Source: Sycon ciliatum (Eukaryota; Porifera; Calcarea; Leucosolenida; Sycettidae). From it: 64,000 nucleotides of DNA. The notes below the pieces were generated by a model. The model saw nothing but the letters and a program-made list of their open reading frames with translations. It was not told the DNA's origin and did not search any database. Below are positions 21,369 through 33,945 of the stretch, piece by piece. The position numbers and the translations under genes are program-made. Location: contig NC_088650.1 of assembly GCF_964019385.1 (NCBI RefSeq), positions 25,129,711 to 25,193,710 of the forward strand, given 5' to 3'. The number at the start of each line of letters is the position of its first letter. The first letter of the stretch is position 1.

Positions 21369-21531
21369 ATTATTATTATTATTGTTATTTTAATATGGCA
21401 ATAAGTAGGACGAGCTGAAGCGACATATGGACTACTTTATTAACAATGTAAGCGATGGAGACGATGCAAGAAACAACCTAAAGGGTAAGGAAAAAAACAT
21501 GTAAGAAGAAAAAGGGCAATGGAAAAAATGA

Positions 21532-21571
21532 TGATTCGAACAAGTTTTCGTACAACACTCTTCAGGAATCA
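21532..21571 (-). ncRNA. Hammerhead ribozyme motif (left of pair)
   Basis: Minus strand: stem I TGATTC with GAATCA; core CTGAAGA (fits CTGANGA); stem II GTG with TAC around TTG (includes one G-T pair); GAAA; stem III AC/GT; cleavage triplet TTC. All helices pair. Confidence 0.75.
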
Positions 21572-21648
21572 CCGTTGTACTAAAGAACAAAATGAGAACA
21601 AAGGAAATAATAAGGTGACACGTTACAATGACAGCACTGGAATATCGA
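21532..21648. repeat. Inverted repeat arm (partner 21880-22016)
   Basis: Complementary over most of its length to 21880-22016 (for example GACAGCACTGGAATATCGA). The right arm carries a short extra stretch (about 21919-21936). The 21649-21879 interior is A-rich without recognised coding. Confidence 0.75.
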
Positions 21649-21879
21649 GGTGCGATTTCTCACAAAAGTGTGCAGAAAACAAGGGTATACAAGTAAGAAC
21701 TAAGCGTGACAAGTGTGTATCAGCAACAAAAAAAACAAAAAACAAAAAAGTGAGAACGAATGATAATACTAACAATAATAAACAAGAAGGTGACAAAACA
21801 CATTTAGGCACAAATGGCAACAACGTTGCCACACTGCACAAAAGAACATTATTTGAACAATTTTAGGGTAATAACACTA

Positions 21880-22016
21880 TCGATATTCCAGTGCTGTCAT
21901 TGTATCGTGTCACCCTACCTTGATTGCTATATTATTTCCTTTGTTCTCATTTTGTTCTCATTTTATTCTTTAGTACAATGGTGATTCCTGAAGAGTGTTG
22001 TACGAAAACCTGTTCG
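21880..22016. repeat. Inverted repeat arm cut by the assembly gap
   Basis: Right partner of 21532-21648. It runs straight into the N block, so its outer end is unknown. Confidence 0.75.
21982..22016 (+). ncRNA. Hammerhead ribozyme motif (right of pair, truncated by gap)
   Basis: TGATTC, CTGAAGA, GTG-TTG-TAC, GAAA, ACCTGT, TC, then G and the N gap. The 3' strand of stem I should lie in the gap. Confidence 0.6.
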
Positions 22017-22216
22017 NNNNNNNNNNNNNNNNNNNNNNNNNNNNNNNNNNNNNNNNNNNNNNNNNNNNNNNNNNNNNNNNNNNNNNNNNNNNNNNNNNNN
22101 NNNNNNNNNNNNNNNNNNNNNNNNNNNNNNNNNNNNNNNNNNNNNNNNNNNNNNNNNNNNNNNNNNNNNNNNNNNNNNNNNNNNNNNNNNNNNNNNNNNN
22201 NNNNNNNNNNNNNNNN
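22017..22216. other. Assembly gap (200 N)
   Basis: Run of 200 N. It begins within a hammerhead-bearing inverted repeat, a likely cause of assembly failure. Confidence 1.
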
Positions 22217-23829
22217 TTTCTCCTCGTGATCCTTTTTCCTATGCATGCATGTTGCCAATTGTTGGTGCAGCACAAGTATTAGTTTAGTGTTGAAAGCAGC
22301 ATTTCAAGTGTTGTGATTATTGTGAGGTTTTGTGTGAAATTTTAATTTTCAGCTATCACATTTCGTTAATTTCTTACTTTTTAGACGGGGTCCATGGACA
22401 GAACACAATAACCTTTTTTAGAAAACTGCCATAAAGCAGTTTTTATTGCTATAATACGCATTGATGTGCAAGCCTTTTCTTGCAGAAAATGGAACTAGTC
22501 TTGCATACATGTATTCATGTTCTTCTGCAGGGGAATCATATGAGTAGTGGCGGTGATACTTTTTTTATACGCAGGTCATTCTCTGGATGTTGCAGAATTT
22601 CATGACTCCGTCATAAAATTGTCTTGTCTTTCAGAAAATTCAGATGTCCACACCCTAAATCACATTTACATGAGAATTGTAACCAGGTGCGCGCCGCTGA
22701 TGTTTTTGTTGATTCTGTGTTTATAATTGTAGTCATGGGTTGTCGTGATAAGGTCATCCGGCATCATATTGTAATGAAATCGTAATCCTGTTGATGTCGG
22801 TAAAACCTTTGGAAGCAGTTCAATGACTTCAAAGTGTTACAAGTCCACGATTATCTAAAACAACACAGCAAAGTAGGAACTATAAACATGTATTAAAATG
22901 TAAACAAATACATTGCTGAGTCCGACATCTCGTTCCAACAACTACACTGATCCTGAGGATATAAGGGGCAAGGATATATGGTTGGAGGTACTGAGAGATA
23001 AACAAGGCACTCCATAATAATAACATGTTACACGACTTTGGGGGAGTATGAATGATATCCAGTCAAACCTCTTTAGGACGAACATCAAGGGACCGATGGC
23101 ATTTGCTCTGTGAGTTTGTATTAACCCTATTTTTATAACGAGTGAATACAATTATTTCTCCAATACTGCAATAGAGACACGAATAGATTTCTTCTACAGC
23201 GAAAGATTCTAAGCCAGACCAAACCATTGACTCGTCTTTCATGAAACAAATGAGTCACTGAACCTTTCTTTAGCAACATGACGACAACTGAAACGACAAC
23301 AGAGAAAATACGATACATGTACAGCACATTCTTGCAGGTACAACAAACAGATTGCAGATCGTAATTCTTGCTCTACCGGCACGCAACTTTATTTGGGGCA
23401 GTGCAATCTCGGCGGTACTCACAAATCAAACAGCCCAGACTCGAGTAAACAAATCCAATCGTACGAGATTTTCACGAGACTGCACCCATTGGCTTGTTTC
23501 GTATGAAGCAAACAAGTCACTGAATGCATGAACCTCTCCATAATGGAGATTTTCCCTGATATGCGAATTTATTTTGCATACTAGTACTCGGCCAATGCGT
23601 CCTTGAACCTTCGCCTCCAGATTGGGAACTGCCAACGATGCTATGCCACTGCAAAATTCAGATTCTACCCCATGATCGGAGCACGGAATGCCGGAAGCAA
23701 TCATGACCAGTGCCTTACTTGTAACGTACCAATGTACAATGAACATGAGTATTTCGACAACACATCTAAGCCTTACCGTCAAGAAGGTGAACTCGCGTTC
23801 TTCGCACACTGTTGGCAAGGGCAAAGAGA
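22217..23829. other. Stretch without recognised gene
   Basis: AT-rich sequence with no exon-like frame of a known family. The minus-strand open frame 23426-23935 (169 codons) resembles nothing recognised. Related phrases AATGAGTCACTGAA (about 23250) and CAAGTCACTGAA (about 23512) hint at an old duplication. Confidence 0.35.
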
Positions 23830-24160
23830 TACGAATGGATCTATTAAATCCGAATAAAATCAGCACACGTTTCCGTAAATGAAAGGGTGAGCATAAGCAA
23901 ATGAATCGAAGGAAACTGGTCAACTCAGAGATCACCTGTCATTGAGTATTCCGTAAAAGGAGGCCTCGACAGCAGAAAAGCTAAATTTAGAAAAGAGATC
24001 CTGTCAGCTTTTCCATTATTATTTTATTGTATTCCACCTAAAATCAGCACACTTTTCGTAAATGAAAGAGTCAACACAAGCAAATGAATCAAAGGGAACT
24101 GGTCAACTCACCTGTCATTGAGTAATATTCCGTGAAAAGAGGTCTCAGCAGAGCCGAAGC
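23830..24160. repeat. Diverged tandem duplication
   Basis: 23855-23960 and 24040-24150 share AATCAGCACAC, AAGCAAATGAATC, AACTGGTCAACTCA and CACCTGTCATTGAGTA. About 85 percent similar by eye. Confidence 0.6.
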
Positions 24161-24326
24161 GAAATAAGCCAGGACACGAAATATCCGAAACAGCTCATGC
24201 AAGAAGCAGTTCCAAAGAAGGAAGTTCCTCGCGCATGCACATCCGAAAACGGACTGCACGGCATGCAACACCATGTCTGCCGTGCACGTGCACAGCACGC
24301 GGCTACCACCCGTTGGTAGATCTAAT

Positions 24327-24400
24327 ACCGAGCACCTTACGTAGAAACTTACGTAGCCTAAGTGAAGTACCGAGCACCTTACGTAGAAACTTACGTAGCA
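24327..24400. repeat. Short direct duplication
   Basis: ACCGAGCACCTTACGTAGAA followed by ACTTACGTAGC occurs twice, about 41 bases apart. Confidence 0.7.
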
Positions 24401-25351
24401 TAGCGGTGTCGTTTTTTCTGCCATGTGAACACAATAATAGAAAAGCTGACAGGATCGCTTTTCTAAATACTTCACAAACCTCGATAATTGAAATTCAGCC
24501 AGCGGTATAGTGAAAGGAAGGCTGCTGGGGGTGACATAGAAATGTGGGCTGCTGAGGCGACGTATCCATCTTGATCTTGACTGCAGGGTTGGCGTCTAAC
24601 GCTAAAATCCGAGCAGCAGATCAAATCCTTTCCCTGGTCAATGGCAGATTTCCTGGTCCAGGAGAAGTCATAATTCTTTGTTGCCATCTTCAATAGGTCC
24701 GTCAAATGCAGTAGTAATAGGTTTTTTTCATTTTGACCCGACGAGACCATACGACGCTTCCAGATCACAGCACGAACCGGAGTGTGCAGATTGGTGGTGA
24801 AAGACACGACCAAGATCAGGCCGGGTGAGGAAGCATTGGTCCCGTGCACACTCCGTGGCCATACGCCCGATGCTGAGTACTTCCTAGAGCCAAGTTCTAC
24901 CCGTAGCAATGACACCGTCAGAGTAATGTGCTGTCTGCTCAGACCGGCTTCATCCTGTGCGACGGTACGTATGGTTAATGCCGGAGACAGTGAAGTGGAG
25001 GCAGCCAAAGGGAGAGTTGTTGGCGTAGCACGTGCTGAATATGAGGTCTCGCTACAGAGCTCGCTGGGAGCAGAAGGGAAGCGACGGCAGGCTACCGGAT
25101 ACAAAACGGATGAAAATCTGCATGCCAGCAAGAAGCAGGAAATCCATAACCTGGTCAATGAGTACTGCGACGTGTTTTGGGCAGAGGGTGATCAGCTCCC
25201 AACAGAAAAAAAAGAGAGCAGTTGAGTATTTCGGAGCTCCTGTGATGGAGACTGTAAACTGCCACTTTCCTTGTCGACGGAGCATCGAACACTTGGACAT
25301 TGCCAAGGCCATAGCTTCCTCCGGAGACGAGCTAACTCTGGTCATCCAGAT

Positions 25352-27865
25352 GATTTGATTGATTGATTTTATTTGGATTCGCGAGACCAAACGAGCAGGA
25401 GTGCTCAATAACAGGGTAGCGAATGGTTGAGTTGTGCTATGTGACAATGTAGTGTGTGCGTGGAGGGGGGGGGGGGAGCTGCGGAGGCCCAATACAATGT
25501 AAGGGGATGGGAGGAGAGAAGGCCAGCGGAGAGTCAAATTCAGAAGAGGGAGGAGAGAATAGCTGAAGTACACGGTTACTGAGCGAATTCAAATAAACCA
25601 AACAAACAGCAAAACAAGTACACAGCTCACGAGAATAAAGAGGACTGGAGCACAGAATTGAACTGCTGATGTACACAGCTGACGAGAATTAAGACAGGAG
25701 CACAGAAATGAACGGGAGGCAGTCTACGAAGTGGTGGTACCATCGGTGCATGCACCACGGTACATTACCATATTATCGGCGCGGCTTTGCAAAGTTCGTG
25801 GGTACTGAATACCATGGTGTGACCAATTGTGTAGCAGTCTACAACGTGTAGGGAATGGCAGCTCGGCGGAATGCTGGGATGTTGCCCATGGCTCGCACTG
25901 TGTCAGGTATATGGTTCCATAACAGGCAACCGCGAGATGCCGGTCGGCATTGGCCTGCTCGGCTTCTGGCTATTGGTTGTTGCAGGCCCAGACTGCGCTG
26001 AAGGCGAGTTGCTCCGCAGTTGCTGACAAACAGTGCCTGCAGAGCAGGACTGGCACGGTTATGAACGCACCGCCATACCAGCACGAGCAGTTTCTGGCGA
26101 TATACCTCGTCCACGCGATAAACAGAGAGCCTCTCCAAGAGGTCACTGGCCCTGGTAAATCGTGGTCGTCCGAACACCGCCCTTGCTGCGCGGTTTTGGG
26201 CCACCTGCAAGCGGTTTAGCTGGTTGTGGGTCAAGCCAGAGCCATAGGCGGACGATCCATATATCAAATCTGGCATGATGACAGATAGGAAGTACTTTCT
26301 TCGACTAGCTAGAGTGAGGCAACGTCGCGCCCGCCACAGACTACCAATCTTCCTAGCAGTGCGTGAGATGCACCGGTCAACTTGCGGTTGCCAGGCCATT
26401 CGTTCATCGATCAAGATGCCGAGGTATTTCGCGCTGGTGGTGTGCGGAAGGACATCATTTCGACAGCGTACAACCACGTCCGGCTGCTGCCCACTGCTGC
26501 TGGTAAAAACCAATACATTGCTCTTCTTTGCATTTAGTACAAGACCACGAGCGTCCAGCCAACTTGAGAGGGAGGTAACCGCCAAGCTGAGCGCATCAGA
26601 CACCTCTTGCGCTGTCCGTCTTGCACATGTCAGGGCGATGTCGTCCGCAAACTGCAGTGATGATGCCGGCGCAGATTCAGAGGGGACATCTCGAGTGTAT
26701 ATGGAGAACAGCATGGGTCCTAGTACAGAGCCCTGCGGCACACCACAAGTGCACGGTACAGTTCTGCCCAGTCGGGAGCCCATACGAACGCGTTGATGGC
26801 GCCCAGACAAATAGTCGCGAAACCATTTCAGGGCTGTGCCGGAGATACCGATGCTGAACAAGTCCTGGATGAGGGTGGCATGCTTCACCTTGTCGAAGGC
26901 TTTACTCATATCTAACAGGCATGTTGCTACAACAGAACCATTGTCTCTTGCTTGGAGGACGGTGTCCGAGAGCAGTGCCAGTGCATCTTCGGTCGAGTGT
27001 CCAGGGCGGAATGCAAACTGGGTGTTAGGGAGAGCTGGGTCGACGAAGTCAACCAGGGCTTTCTGCACCAGCTTTTCGAGTAGCTTAGAGATCACGGGTA
27101 ACAGCGACACAGGGCGGTAGTTTGTGGGCACGGATGGGTCTCCGGCCTTGAACAGGGGTGTGACGTGTGCTAGCTTGAAACCTCTTGGCACTTCCCCGCT
27201 GGACAGGGACGCATTAAACAGTGTGACCAGTGAAGGGGCAAGGATATCAGCGCTATGTTTCAGTACAAAACCGGGTATGTCGTCACTTCCTGTGGCCTTG
27301 GTCGTGTTGATTGATCGTAGTAACCGCTCAACTTCCCTGACAGTAACCAGCGGAAAGGAGATGAGACATTGCTGTGGGGGTGGTCCGCTTGGTATCTGGA
27401 GACTTTGCGGCCGGCTGGTGTCCGTGATAACCTTGTGGAACGCGGTGGTTACTGCATCCATAGGGCATGCGGGCTCCTGGTGTTGACGGCTTCGTCCTGT
27501 GACCTGATTGATAACCGACCACATTTGACGAGGATTAGAGTTATTCTCACTGCACTGGGTGCGGAAGTACTCATTGCGTTTTCTGCGGTACGCATTTGAG
27601 CATGCAGATCTGGCTCGCTTGAAGTCCTGATGTGCCGCCCAGTCCCCTTTGTTCGCGAGCCATTTCTTGTGGAGTCGGATTTTCCGCTGATTTAGCTGGA
27701 ACAAGTCTCTATCCGACCAGGGCGGGTTTGATGGCCGTTTCCCCTGACTTGTAAGAATCTGCGGAGCATGCCTGTTCAGCACGTCCATGAACCCTCCATG
27801 CCACTGGTGCCACATTTGGTGCACGTCGGATCCAGGTGCAAATGCATACAAGTTGGCTGCAATGA
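25352..27865 (-). mobile_element. CR1/Jockey-like LINE, reverse transcriptase ORF nearly full
   Basis: The minus ORF of 670 codons (27851 to 25839) carries the complete reverse transcriptase: TKATGSDDIPGFVLKH, THSTEDAL-type finger, LLDMSKAFDKVKHATL, GVPQGSVLGPMLFSIYTRDV, catalytic box LQFADDIAL, thumb AKYLGILIDERMAWQPQVDR, and the C-terminal LLWNHIPDTVRA. The 5' apurinic endonuclease domain is missing, so it is 5' truncated. The 3' end has a short AATC-type tail (GATTGATTGATT on the plus strand at 25356-25370). The 12-bp GGTCATCCAGAT is present on both sides (25340-25351 and 27866-27877), a good target duplication. Inserted in gypsy A. No stop interrupts the RT ORF, so the insertion is young. 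Confidence 0.9.
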
Positions 27866-27884
27866 GGTCATCCAGATCGATCTC

Positions 27885-29114
27885 CAGAGCCGGCCGGGGG
27901 CTGCCTTGGACTGGTTCGCCAGCTACCTATCCGGTCGCACTCAACGTGTCTGTCTGGGGTCGCGGACTAGCTCTATATCAGCTTGCACGAGTGGTGTCCC
28001 CCAAGGTTCGGTGCTGGGCCCCATTCTGTTCAGTCTTTACACCCGCGAGGTCCCCGCTGTAGTTGGCCAGTCCGAGTCAGTTCAATTCGCGGACGACATT
28101 GCGCTCGCGTGCAGCCGGCGCACAGCACAGGAGGTATCCGATGTCTTATCTGCTTCTGTTTCAATCCTTGCAGACTGGCTGAAGGATCGAGGCCTGATCC
28201 TCAATGCTGGCAAGAGCCAAGTCGTGCCAATTCCTGCCGGCCGTCAGCACACAGTGGATCTACAGGTCGTCTGCCATGACACTTCACTGCCTAGTGTGCC
28301 AAGTGCTCGTTATCTTGGCGCCACAATCGATTCCGGCATGTCCTGGCACGCCCACATTGCCAAATGTTCTGCACGCGTGTCGCAGAGGATCGCAGCACTC
28401 TGGCGAATGCGCCGCTGCCTGAATCACCAGTCACGCATGACCTAATTTAGATCGCTGATCATGTCTGACCTGCTGTATGCCTCAAACGCGTACTCTAGCT
28501 CACTGCAAAGAAGGTACCTCGACCGTCTACAGGTCCTGCAGAACAGCGGGGCTCGTGCTGTCTTTGGCCGCCCTCCGTGGTCGTCTGCCCGCGACCTGCT
28601 GGAGCGCATTGCAGTGTTCCGTGTGGCAGAAGTCTTCAATCAGAAGCTAGCATACCTGGTGTGGCGCTGTCGTTATGCACTGGCAAGTCCAGAGTTGCAA
28701 GCCCTGCTAACCCCCGCTGCACCCGGCCCTACTCGGCTCCAATCTGCCATGGGCCTGTGCGTGCCAGTTTCCCGTTCGGTTGCGGGGCGGGGGCGCTTTG
28801 CTTGCAAGGGTGCTGTATTATGGAATGCCCTCCCCAGCGACATCCGTGCCATCCATCACGCTCGGCAGTTTCGCACGCAGGTAATCCCCTATACCTGCGC
28901 CTGTAGATGTCGACAAGCGAAATCTGATTTTTTCTGTTCTCTTTCTGTTGTACCCGATCTCCCTCTGATGTACCGCTGACTCTACGTTGAAGATCAAAGT
29001 ATTTGAATTCTCATTCTCATTATGATTTTCATATTCGCTTTCATGTTATTGGGTTCTATGCCCGTTTGAACTTGCGAATCAAAATAAATACAAACAAACA
29101 AACAAACAAACAAA
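27885..29114 (+). mobile_element. CR1-like LINE, 5' truncated copy
   Basis: Plus strand: ALDWFASYLSGRTQRV, GVPQGSVLGPILFSLYTREV, VQFADDIALACSRRTAQEVS, ARYLGATIDSGMSWHAHIAK, then a TAA at about 28442. The same frame continues with IMSDLLYASNAYSSSLQRRY and GAVLWNALPSDIRA to about 28979. The RT is cut off just before the palm, and one internal stop separates thumb and tail. It ends in a CAAA microsatellite tail (29090-29114). Related to, but clearly diverged from, the minus-strand LINE next to it. Inserted in gypsy A. Confidence 0.88.
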
Positions 29115-29181
29115 AACGACAATCCAGCACAGAATCCACCTCAAGAGTGACTCGGCTCCACAATGGTCAAGACCGCGCAGG

Positions 29182-30861
29182 TTGGCACAGGACACACGGA
29201 AAGAGGTGCGAGAGGAAGTCCAATACCTGATTCAGCAGGGACTGATTCGAGAATCTACATCACCATGGGCTGCGCTGATAGTAGCTGCTCGGCGCAAGAA
29301 CGGACGACTGAGATTGGCTATGGACTATCGGAGGCTAAACGCAGCAAGCCACCCTCAACATCACCCGCTACCTTTGATAGATGACCTGGTGGATCAGCTA
29401 ACAGAATCACAGTTCTTTTCCACGGTGGATTTGAAGTCTGGCTACTACCAAATGCCGATGTGTGGTGAGGATGCGGCAAAAACTGCCTTCGTCACACCGG
29501 ATGGCCAGTATGAATGGACAGGTCGTGCAACTACGTTTGGCCTATCGGGAGCTCCAGCCACATTTCAGAGACTGATGTCGGCCATACTGGGCCAACTGAA
29601 TTGGACAGCTGCGCTCTGCTACCTAGATGTGCTGGTTTGGGGCCGAAACTGGGAAGAGCACGGCAGCCGTTTGCGCGAGGTTCTCACCAAGCTCAGGTCG
29701 GCAGGAGTGCTGTTGAACCCTGGCAAGTGCTGTTTTGGAGTACGCGAGGTAGAGTTCCTGGGACACATGATTGCAGCAGGTACAATGCGCATATCAGACG
29801 CCAGAGTCCAGGCGTTGCTCCGCACACCAAGACCGACAACAGTAACTCTGCTCCGGAAAGCCATGGGTGCTTTTTCTTATGTTCAGCGCTGGATTCCAGG
29901 CATGGCCACAATTGCTAAACCACTTTACGAAATGATGAAGGGCTCACGAAACACGCTTCTACAATGGAGTGAGAAAGCTATCAAATCGTTTGACATGCTA
30001 AAGCAACAAGTTGCCTCAGCCCCAGTACTGCAGTTACAAGACATGAACAGGCCGTTCGTTCTGGTCACAGATGCATCCGACGTCGGAACAGGCGCAATGT
30101 TAGCACAGCAACGAGATGGTAAGCAGTTAGCGCCGGTAGCATTCTTTCACCATACATTAACAAAGGCAGAGCGGAACTATCCAGTGACGGACCGGGAGCT
30201 GCTCGCAGTGGTTTTAGCAATAAAGAAGTTCCGGGTCTACCTGGCCAGCCAGCCATTCGACCTAATCACGGATCATGCAGCTCTTAAGTGGGTCAACAGT
30301 TTGTCCATGGATGAGATCCATGGCCGGAGGGCACGATGGCTAGACTATCTGCAGCAGTTCAAAATGAAGCCGGTTCACCGCCCCGGCACATCACCCGAAT
30401 TGAGTATGGCGGACTACCTGTCGAGAATTGGCCACTGCAACCTGCCAAAAGTGATGCAGTGTCTCAGCGTGCAACAGGAAGACAGAAGGCAGGACGGTAT
30501 CCACCAACTGACGCCGCTGTTCTCGACTCCGAAAATAGTCGAAGAACAGCTCAAGTGCCCGGAACTGGGCCCAGTGATGAAAGAGCTCAAAGCGCTGGGC
30601 TCAGTAGGGGTGCTCGAGGAAGAAGCCAAGTGTGTACTGAGGAAAAGGTCCCGACTGAGTATTGGCAATGACGGAATCTTGCGCTACACAGAATCAAAAG
30701 GGAGATCGACACAACAGGAGCCGCTAGGTCGCAGAAAGATGATGGTAGTGGTTCTACCGCAGTCTCTGCGCAGGAGGTTTCTGGAATTGGTGCACGATGC
30801 ACCACTGAGTGATCACATGGGAAGAAACAGAACAAACGATCGCATACGAGATATTGTATGA
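29182..30861 (+). pseudogene. Gypsy A: reverse transcriptase, RNase H and start of integrase
   Basis: Largest remaining coding block of element A (about 560 codons). RT fingers and palm (STVDLKSGYYQMPM, FGLSGAPATFQRLM, LCYLDVLVWG), connection, RNase H (VTDASDVGTGAMLAQQRDGK, ITDHAALKWVNSL), then the histidine-rich integrase N-terminus (LVHDAPLSDHMGRNRTNDRI). Part of a dead element. Confidence 0.85.
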
Positions 30862-30979
30862 TGGCCGTTTATGTCCAAGGATGTGGCGACATACGTACAA
30901 GGATGTGAGGCATGCCAGCGTCACAAGCGCCCCAAGCAACCAGACAAGATGCAGCTAGAGACGACGGATATTCCGAAGA

Positions 30980-31222
30980 TGTCGTAGTCCGGCGGCCCGG
31001 AGTTAGGCCCCGGAGCCGCGGCACCAACATGACTAATCTACAACTGTCCCATTACAGGCCGTGCAGTGGTGGCCGTAACTACAATTACATTATTAAACAT
31101 ACCGACACCACATGCACTCGCACATCAGACAAATTTAGACATGTTCGGGTCACACCACACCTAGACACACACTCACTCGCTGCGCCATGCCCTCACATAT
31201 ACAGCACCCGCATTCACATACT

Positions 31223-31283
<61 letters not shown>

Positions 31284-31672
31284 CAATACTTTCACATCGA
31301 GACTCACATCTTGCGGTCAGACATAATATCAAACGATACTTATCAAAACGAGAGGAGAGAAAGTCGTGACTTGCCGTAAAGACGAAGTTGCGAGAGAGAG
31401 AGAGAGAAGGAAAGTCAACGCAATCTCTCTCTCTCTTTGCGGCCATGGAAGTCCATGGCCACGAGATTGCTGGTCCCGCATGCAATAGCGTATCACCGTA
31501 ATAAATATGCGTACGAACTGTTGCATAAAGAGCGGGAGCCATGTGGGAAAATATAAAATAAAGAAGATTATGAACCCGTTTACGGGAGATAGATAAATAA
31601 TAAAACAACTAAATAAGGCATACTTGTCCCGTAGAGGCCTAAAAGGCACGTGCCAATCGTATGGATACGACA
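30980..31672 (-). repeat. LTR of gypsy B, left copy (3' LTR)
   Basis: 693 bp. Contains GGCCGTGCAGTGGTGGCC, a long CA repeat (31234-31281) and GA/CT tracts. The segment 31283-31672 is nearly identical to 38541-38934 apart from GA-repeat length. Confidence 0.88.
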
Positions 31673-31858
31673 TATCCCCCCGCTTACACGGAAAAGAACA
31701 CGTCCTCGTGTTATAAGTAACGTAATAAATTAAACTAAGATTATGGCTAACAATTTAACTAAACGAGTGCAGGTCACAATTTGAGTTCCGATCAAAAACT
31801 GTTCAAAGACTAGCTGTAATATTGGCCACAACCAATCCAGTCAATACCACTGAAATCC

Positions 31859-33220
31859 TTACTCGTGCCAGACGGGACTCCCAAACAGCTGAGGTGGATG
31901 GCGGGAACGCGGGGTTCGCCTTTCCATCACGCCAACTAGCGGAGCACTGTCGAATACCCAAGCGGTGTCCTCCTCGTCTCGGGCGACGGCATCAGTGGCA
32001 TCAGGCTGGTAGGACGGAGTCAGGGTGGATGCCATGGGCTGCGGTGGGTCCGACTCATCTTGTTCGTGAACCTCCTGCAGCCGACTCGGTCGATGATGAC
32101 AACTTTTCAGCCGGTTGACGTGCACTATCAGCCGACGTGTCGTGGGCTCAGACAGCTTGATGCGGAAGGTGACGGCGGAGAGCTTCTCCTCGACAAGGTA
32201 CGGTCCGTGCCACAGTCTAGAAAACTTGGCGGTTGTACCCGTCGGAATGGCCGGCACCAGAAGCCACACTGCATCACCAGCTGCAAACGTCACGGCCTTA
32301 GCGTTACGATCACGGATATGCGCTTGATAGCGGTGCACGTTGCCCAAGTGCTCCCGAACCTGCGCATGAGCGTCCTCCAGGCGTCGGCGGAGAGCACTCA
32401 CGAATTCCGGCTGGGACGCTACTGCGGATGCTGCTCCTGGCGGTAATCCAAATGCCAAGTCTTGAGGTAGGCATAGCTCCCGACCAAAGAGCAGATAGCT
32501 TGGACTGTAGCCGGTACTAGTCTGCGGCGTCGAGCGGTATCCCATCAAGAAGGCTGGCAACTTGATGTCCCAATCTCGATGATTCCGGCAGACATAGTGC
32601 GCCAGGCCACGCTCAAGCGTCTGGTTGAATCTCTCAACCAGACCGTCCCTCTGTGGATGGTACGCAGTTGTCCTGGTCTTATCTATGCCAAGCAGAAAGC
32701 AAACACTGCGAAACAGAGAGCCATCAAAGTTTTTGCCCTGATCGGTATGCAACCGATCAGGAGCACCAAAACGTGACACAAACTCATTAACAAACACCAA
32801 AGCAATAGTGGAAGCATCCATTCTCGAAAGCGGAAAAGCTTCCACCCATTTAGTGAAATAGTCAACTACAACCAAAATATGGCGGTTCCCTTCCGCTGTC
32901 TCCGGCAAATTGGGGATCAAATCCATAGCTACTCGCTCAAAAGGATACCCCGTCCAGGAAGACTGCATTGGAGCGCCAGACCCTCTGCCAACGGGACGCT
33001 TCAACTGGCTACAGGAAGAACAACTTGCAACCCAATCCAAGACACCTTTCTTCATGCCTACCCAGTGAAATTGTTGCGTCAGTTTCTTCTGCAGGCGTGT
33101 AGAACCCGTATGTCCCCCCTGGTCATGATACTCTTGCAAAACCAATGAACGTAAATGCCGGGGAACAACAACTTGCAAGATAGACGGCTTACCGGGCAAG
33201 GGTCCTCCCAACGACGGCAC
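31859..33220 (-). pseudogene. Gypsy B: integrase with C-terminal tail
   Basis: 453 codons with a zinc-binding start (HQGGHTGSTRLQKKL, CSSCSQLKRP), core (VVDYFTKWVEAFPLSRMDA, LHTDQGKNFDGSLF, AYHPQRDGLVERFNQTLERG) and a GDAVWLL/GPYLVEEKL tail. Typical metazoan gypsy integrase. Part of a dead element. Confidence 0.88.
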
Positions 33221-33945
33221 AACACCCCCTCATGATGAACCAGCATTTCATGATTTTTCCACAAAATACGTACCTCAGGACTGCTACCCATCATGTCCTG
33301 TGGGCAAGGCGGAGAGTCCATACCTAGCCAGGACACTACTTGGGCGAGATCTCGGTCCTTCTCCTGTTCCGTTTCCCATCTTGACCACGGCCAGTTGAAA
33401 CGGCGGATGAGGGGTGTGGGGATGTTGCCAACGCCGTTGTTCACGGCCCCTACGAACAGCGTCGTCGAATCGTCAGGGCGGCGTGACAATGCATCAGCGT
33501 TAGTGTGCGATCGACCTGCCCTGTACAATATGGTGAACTCAAATTCAGACAAAAATTCCAGCCAGTGAGCCACAATCGCCGGTGGATTTTTGAAATTAGC
33601 CAAGTGTTCTAGAGAACGATGATCCGTACGAATCACAAACTGTCCACCAAGCAGGTAGCAACGAAAATGTCGCACAGCCCACGCCAAACCCAACAATTCC
33701 TTTTTCGTGGATGCGTACCGTGTTTCTGTATCGGCCAGAAGTCGACTAGCCTACGCTCTCGGCCGTTCCAGACCTTCCTGAGCCTGAGACAGCACTGCTC
33801 CTAACCCTGGTCCACTAGCATCTACGTCTACCAGAAATGGTGATGCATCTTGCCCAAACCTGGGGTAAGCTAGTCCTGGGGCGGTCGTCAGCACTGTCTT
33901 CAGATTCAGGAAAGCGGTTTCACAGTCAGGGGTCCACAAAAACAC
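33079..33945 (-). pseudogene. Gypsy B: RNase H region
   Basis: Minus frames carry VDASGPGLGAVLSQAQEGLE and then LGLAWAVRHFRCYLLGGQFV, IRTDHRSLEHL and YRAGRSHTNADALSRRP, the hallmark end of gypsy RNase H. Confidence 0.8.
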
